This document shows positions 63,998 to 64,000 of a stretch of DNA of 64,000 nt, one piece after another. Position numbers and translations under genes: made by a program. The notes beneath the pieces are model-generated. The model was given only the letters and a program-made list of their open reading frames with translations, did no database searches and was not told the DNA's origin. Numbering within the stretch: position 1 is the first letter of the stretch; every line of letters begins with the position of its first letter. This DNA is from Megaleporinus macrocephalus (lineage: Eukaryota > Chordata > Actinopteri > Characiformes > Anostomidae), in NCBI GenBank assembly GCA_021613375.1, contig CM038708.1, positions 27,681,018 through 27,745,017 on the forward strand, read 5' to 3'.

Positions 63998-64000
63998 ATA
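63441..64000 (+). other. downstream of col25a1 or distal 3' UTR
   Basis: No coding signal. Bases from about 63895 resemble the end of a common fish element (AACACTTCCTCTGAATCC), followed by an AT microsatellite. Confidence 0.6.
63954..63993. repeat. (AT)n microsatellite
   Basis: Perfect AT for about 40 bp, close to the window end. Confidence 0.95.

Noticed and set aside
1..64000. A second gene, tRNA, rRNA, CRISPR array or prokaryote-type system
   Set aside because: No supporting sequence: repeats are microsatellites or transposon ends without spacers, and no other exon series with consistent phase was found on either strand.

Overview
The window looks like the 3' part of one large vertebrate gene on the + strand. 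It is most likely teleost col25a1 (collagen type XXV alpha 1, CLAC-P), a type II transmembrane collagen of the COL13/COL23/COL25 subfamily. The evidence is about 32 very short exons (24-117 bp), all in phase 0 and bounded by AG/GT. Most encode Gly-X-Y triplets, and three non-collagenous signatures are diagnostic: the NC2 segment (reads [11 protein letters not shown] at its start), the NC3 segment ([16 protein letters not shown] followed by KITTITVT), and the C-terminal NC4 ending [13 protein letters not shown]. The genomic setting is fish-like: Tc1/mariner relics, MITEs, solo LTRs and many long (AT)n microsatellites. An otophysan fish is my guess from the repeat style; the order is not established.

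Layout: 1-5345 is intron, with one candidate extra exon (3580-3639) and a long hairpin. The NC2 exon is at 5346-5417. The COL2 domain runs over exons from 7338 to about 47360, separated by introns of up to 11.8 kb. NC3 is split between exon 47332-47409 and a 24-nt microexon at 49109-49132. COL3 runs over densely packed exons from 51289 to 59.9 kb. The C-terminus is encoded by two tandem, look-alike exons (59432-59518 ending GLDAPCPL and 59885-59962 ending GLDAPCQL), then the last sense exon 62376-62414. The stop codon TGA sits alone at the start of the terminal exon (62621), followed by the 3' UTR. The cytosolic, transmembrane, furin-stem and COL1 exons lie upstream of the window. The exons listed encode 558 residues if all are joined.

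The intronic DNA is rich in mobile elements. It holds two Tc1-like relics, a mariner-type repeat family with four copies, several TIR MITEs, two solo LTRs with target-site duplications, a long-TIR foldback element, a LINE-like 3' end and a 24-bp minisatellite lying inside a Tc1 relic. I see no second protein-coding gene, tRNA, rRNA or CRISPR array. The most interesting signals are the tandem alternative NC4 exons, the stop codon isolated behind a short intron, the NC3 microexon, the unexplained exon-like unit at 3580, and two intronic hairpins.
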